DNA of 64,000 nt from UBA1205 sp045534635 (GTDB lineage: Bacteria; Bacteroidota; Bacteroidia; Bacteroidales; WCHB1-69), in NCBI GenBank assembly GCA_045534635.1, contig JAZSKB010000051.1, forward strand, positions 16,101 to 80,100, read 5' to 3'. Below the pieces are notes generated by a model. The model had not been told where the DNA came from, made no database searches, and saw nothing but the letters and a program-made list of their open reading frames with translations. The stretch's first letter is position 1. Every line of letters begins with the position of its first letter. The translations under genes and the position numbers were made by a program. Shown here in pieces: positions 61,491 to 64,000 of the stretch.

Positions 61491-61856
61491 TTATCTCCAA
61501 CTACATTGAAAAGCATTTTCAATGTGTTGAATATTTGATTTTTTATCTTCAAAAACAATAGCTACAATATCGAATTGTACTTCTTCTTTTCGTTGATTAA
61601 TATCAACATACCTTTGTGCTGCGGCTATAAGGTTTCTTTGTTTCTGGTGACTAACAAAAATTTCTGGACTCCCAAAATAAACAGAAGAGCGTGTTTTTAC
61701 TTCTACAAAAATTATCACTTCCGATTTTATTGCTATTATATCTACTTCAAAATTTCTTGTATGCCAATTCTTTTCTAAAATAGTATAGCCTTTTTTTTCT
61801 AAATATTGGCAGGCTAAATTTTCGCCTAATTGTCCTATTTCGTTGTGTTTTGCCAT
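61491..61856 (-). CDS. YraN-family (UPF0102) putative endonuclease
   Basis: 121 residues from ATG 61856 (MAKHNEIGQLGENLACQYLE). An ATG at 61880 is only about 16 bp from the TACCTTTG promoter element (61896-61903), so 61856 is preferred. The nuclease-like core shows GENLACQYLEKKGYTILEKN, FEVDIIAIKSEVIIFVEVKT (the D...E-V-K of the PD-(D/E)xK fold) and FDIVAIVFEDKKSNI. Usually encoded near rnhB or the signal-recognition genes; here it lies between DUF389 and nhaD. Function not established. Confidence 0.87.
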   Translation of the reverse strand: MAKHNEIGQLGENLACQYLEKKGYTILEKNWHTRNFEVDIIAIKSEVIIFVEVKTRSSVYFGSPEIFVSHQKQRNLIAAAQRYVDINQRKEEVQFDIVAIVFEDKKSNIQHIENAFQCSWR

Positions 61857-61895
61857 AAAATCTTTGTTTTTCTCATACAAAAATTAAAATTTCAG

Positions 61896-61903
61896 CAAAG
61901 GTA
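61896..61903 (-). promoter_or_regulatory. -7 promoter element of yraN
   Basis: TACCTTTG on the minus strand. The nhaD promoter on the other strand lies 54 bp away. Confidence 0.6.
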
Positions 61904-61956
61904 ACATTTTTTCTGTAAAATATGCAACATCGGAATTTCTACAAATAAAAAAATGT

Positions 61957-61964
61957 TATCTTTG
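61957..61964 (+). promoter_or_regulatory. -7 promoter element of nhaD
   Basis: TATCTTTG, 32 bp upstream of the nhaD start codon. Confidence 0.65.
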
Positions 61965-61995
61965 CAAAAAATTAGTAAAATAAAAAAATATAGTT

Positions 61996-63348
61996 ATGGG
62001 AGGATTATTTATTTTTATTATCGTTCTTTTTGTGACGGGATACATTGCCATAGCATTAGAACATCCGTTGAAAATCAACAAATCTGCAACAGCATTATTG
62101 TTAAGTGTTTTACTATGGACTGTTCTTGTTGTAGGTGGTTCAAGTGCAATTATTCCATCATTGTTTGCCGAATACAACCAACACGGGAATTTCTTGCACC
62201 ACATTATTTCCTCAGAATTGATACATCATTTAGGGGAAATTTCCGAAATTTTGTTTTTTCTTATTGGAGCAATGACAATTGTAGAGTTGATAGATGTTTA
62301 TGGCGGATTTAAAATTATCACTGACAAAATACATACCACTTCAAAAGTGAAATTTTTGTGGATAATTTCATTATTAGCGTTTTTTATGTCTGCAGTATTG
62401 GACAATATGACTACAACTATTGTTATGATAACACTTTTACGTAAGTTGGTATCAGAAAAAAAAGACCGTTGGATTTTTGCTTCAATAATTGTTTTAGCGG
62501 CAAATGCTGGTGGTGCATGGTCTCCAATTGGTGATGTAACTACTATCATGTTGTGGGTAAGCGGAAAAATCAGTGCAATAAATGTTATAATAAAAACATT
62601 TATTGCAAGTTTAGTTTCAATCGTTGTTTCATTAATTGTTATTTCTTTCATCGTAAAAGGTCATTTTGAAAAAAATGAAATCATTTCAGAAGAAAATGAA
62701 AATAAAGTTCTTACACCATTTATAAGTAAAGTAGTACTTTTTTTAGGTGTAGGTGTATTGCTTTGTGTGCCTATTTTTAAAACAATTACACATTTACCTC
62801 CATATATTGGGATGATAGGAGCATTAAGTATTTTGTGGATATTTACAGAATTATTTACCGCTTCTCACAAAGAACAAGGTGATATAGAAAAATATAAAGT
62901 TCCTGCTATTATCCGAAAAATAGATATGCCGAGTATTTTGTTCTTTTTAGGAATTTTATTGGCGGTGTCTGCATTGCAAGTAGGTGGACATTTAACATTA
63001 CTTTCTCAATCTTTAGATAATATTAATTTAACAGAACCTAATAAATATTTTGTTATTAGCGGAATTATCGGTGTTTTATCATCTATTATAGATAATGTTC
63101 CTTTGGTTGCAGGGGCTATGGGAATGTACACATTTCCTATAGACCATTATTTTTGGGAATTTTTAGCTTATTGTGCAGGAACAGGAGGAAGTATTCTTAT
63201 TATAGGTTCTGCTGCAGGTGTTGCTGCGATGGGATTAGAAAAAATTGATTTTATCTGGTATTTAAAGCATATTAGTTGGATCGCTTTGCTTGGATATTTA
63301 GCAGGTGCAGCTGCTTTTATTGCTCAATATATGATTTTTCATATATAA
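61996..63348 (+). CDS. nhaD: NhaD-type Na+/H+ antiporter
   Basis: 450 residues, about 11-12 hydrophobic spans. NhaD-family landmarks: FLIGAMTIVELIDVYGGF, SAVLDNMTTTIVMITLLRKL and NAGGAWSPIGDVTTIMLWVS in the first half, and SSIIDNVPLVAGAMGMY with GTGGSILIIGSAAGVAAMG in the second. The Asp-Asn pairs in the two halves are the ion-binding residues expected for this family. It exports Na+ in exchange for protons, fitting the Na+-based decarboxylase and Rnf pumps in the same window. It ends at a strong terminator. Confidence 0.94.
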   Translation: MGGLFIFIIVLFVTGYIAIALEHPLKINKSATALLLSVLLWTVLVVGGSSAIIPSLFAEYNQHGNFLHHIISSELIHHLGEISEILFFLIGAMTIVELIDVYGGFKIITDKIHTTSKVKFLWIISLLAFFMSAVLDNMTTTIVMITLLRKLVSEKKDRWIFASIIVLAANAGGAWSPIGDVTTIMLWVSGKISAINVIIKTFIASLVSIVVSLIVISFIVKGHFEKNEIISEENENKVLTPFISKVVLFLGVGVLLCVPIFKTITHLPPYIGMIGALSILWIFTELFTASHKEQGDIEKYKVPAIIRKIDMPSILFFLGILLAVSALQVGGHLTLLSQSLDNINLTEPNKYFVISGIIGVLSSIIDNVPLVAGAMGMYTFPIDHYFWEFLAYCAGTGGSILIIGSAAGVAAMGLEKIDFIWYLKHISWIALLGYLAGAAAFIAQYMIFHI

Positions 63349-63364
63349 AAATTAATGTTTTTTT

Positions 63365-63410
63365 AAAAAAGATACTGATTCCTTTTAAAAGGAATCAGTA
63401 TCTTTTTTTT
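63365..63410 (+). terminator. strong intrinsic terminator after nhaD
   Basis: Arms AAAAAAGATACTGATTCC (63365-63382) and its exact complement (63391-63408) with a TTTTAAAA loop, ending in a T run. The A-rich left side would also terminate minus-strand transcripts. Confidence 0.93.
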
Positions 63411-63503
63411 ACCAAATTTCTCAACAAAAACCTTGCAAAAAATTATTTTAAAACTTTATTTGTCGAAATTTACAAATTTCTAATTTATAAAATTTTAATT
63501 AAT

Positions 63504-64000
63504 ATGAAAATAAAAATAGGTATAGGATTATTATTGCTTTTCTGTAATATTGTATTGGCACAAAATAATTGTAAATGTAAAAAAGATTCTATTAGGTACG
63601 CAACCGCATATAACTATATTGTAAAAGATTCAAAATATAAAATATGGGTTTCAGATTCAATCTGTGATTTAGAAGGGTCTGCATTTTATAGCGACCTTAA
63701 AGATTATTATCCTAAAATAAAAGAAAAAATGCAACAATATTGGATAGATAATGATTTTATTGGAATTAAACCTTTTTATTCTTCGTGTATTGCATCAATT
63801 TTTAAAAAGAAAGAATCAGCTGCAGATAATATGCTTTTTTTTTCATTAATAAGAGATAGAGTTTTAGTTGCAGAAATTTATCCGTTAGATAGAAATAATC
63901 CATACATAAAGAACAACATTTTATATGAACACCATGAAATTTGTCGTTTCACTACAGGTCTATATTATCTATTCATTTTTAATAAAGACAATACAATTAA
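63504..64000 (+). CDS. secreted protein of unknown function, 3' end cut off
   Basis: The frame opens at ATG 63504 and is still open at the window edge (165 codons visible). The first 20 residues form a signal peptide (IKIGIGLLLLFCNIVLAQNN). The mature start has a Cys-x-Cys (NNCKCKKDSIR), and the rest is rich in Tyr, Lys, Asp and Ile without a recognised domain (WVSDSICDLEGSAFYSDLKD). The upstream 95 bp contain only the nhaD terminator and AT-rich DNA. Confidence 0.65.
   Translation, partial: MKIKIGIGLLLLFCNIVLAQNNCKCKKDSIRYATAYNYIVKDSKYKIWVSDSICDLEGSAFYSDLKDYYPKIKEKMQQYWIDNDFIGIKPFYSSCIASIFKKKESAADNMLFFSLIRDRVLVAEIYPLDRNNPYIKNNILYEHHEICRFTTGLYYLFIFNKDNTI

Overview
The window is chromosomal DNA from a low-GC member of the Bacteroidota, most likely an anaerobic Bacteroidales. 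The support is: many promoters of the TAnnTTTG (-7) type lying just upstream of genes and almost no Shine-Dalgarno sequences; GldF/GldG, a lipoprotein-type TamA homologue (TamL-like), a PorE-like OmpA protein, DUF4468 and DUF3127 proteins; and two Na+-linked energy modules, a methylmalonyl-CoA decarboxylase and an Rnf complex. A core line counted by hand (3661-3720) has 12/60 G+C, whereas lines in the accessory genes (22021-22080, 32161-32220) have 30/60.

Layout. 1-18.4 kb is core: nadC (5' end cut off by the window)-pfkA on +, then on - gldF-gldG-DUF4340-dxs, a methylmalonyl-CoA decarboxylase operon (LTD-OadG fusion, biotin carrier, beta subunit, epimerase, alpha subunit) and ftsK-lolA-tamL. 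18.6-26.6 kb is an accessory island of unrecognised, mostly envelope-directed genes with shifted composition. Here the intergenic DNA is repeated while the genes differ: three copies of a promoter-plus-leader repeat (R1) and two and a half copies of a divergent-promoter spacer (R2). The island ends in decayed DNA and a frameshifted gene. 27.0-31.4 kb is the rnf operon rnfC-D-G-E-A, with no rnfB in the window. 31.6-36.0 kb is a defence module: a RhuM-Fic/Doc fusion and McrB-McrC, with near-duplicate promoter segments flanking the Fic gene.

36.2-38.6 kb encodes a steroid-5-alpha-reductase-like membrane protein, an Old-Yellow-Enzyme flavoprotein and a DUF3127 protein with an SSB-like acidic tail. 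38.7-41.1 kb is a tandem triplication of an unknown lipoprotein gene. Copies 1 and 2 carry textbook sigma-54 promoters, and copy 3 carries a damaged one. 41.1-43.5 kb is an HlyD-type adaptor, a lone ABC ATPase and apt. 43.6-44.7 kb holds two small lipoproteins. 44.9-50.3 kb is a housekeeping operon (mntP-glyS-folA-DUF4468-clpS-recQ), followed by tRNA-Thr(CGU), a TPR protein and a PorE-like OmpA protein. The remainder contains a small-gene pair of unknown function, a Tat-exported aldo/keto reductase-ferredoxin protein, an AddA-like helicase-nuclease with queE, a DUF389 protein, yraN, nhaD and a truncated hypothetical gene.

How the genes work together: decarboxylase, Rnf and NhaD together imply a sodium-cycling, propionate-forming anaerobic energy metabolism. 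TamL, LolA, the PorE-like protein and many lipoproteins point to a complex outer membrane. The most unusual material is the R1/R2 cassette-like island, the sigma-54 lipoprotein triplet and a third dispersed repeat family (R3) that supplies a promoter in one copy. No CRISPR array, complete insertion sequence or rRNA gene was seen.
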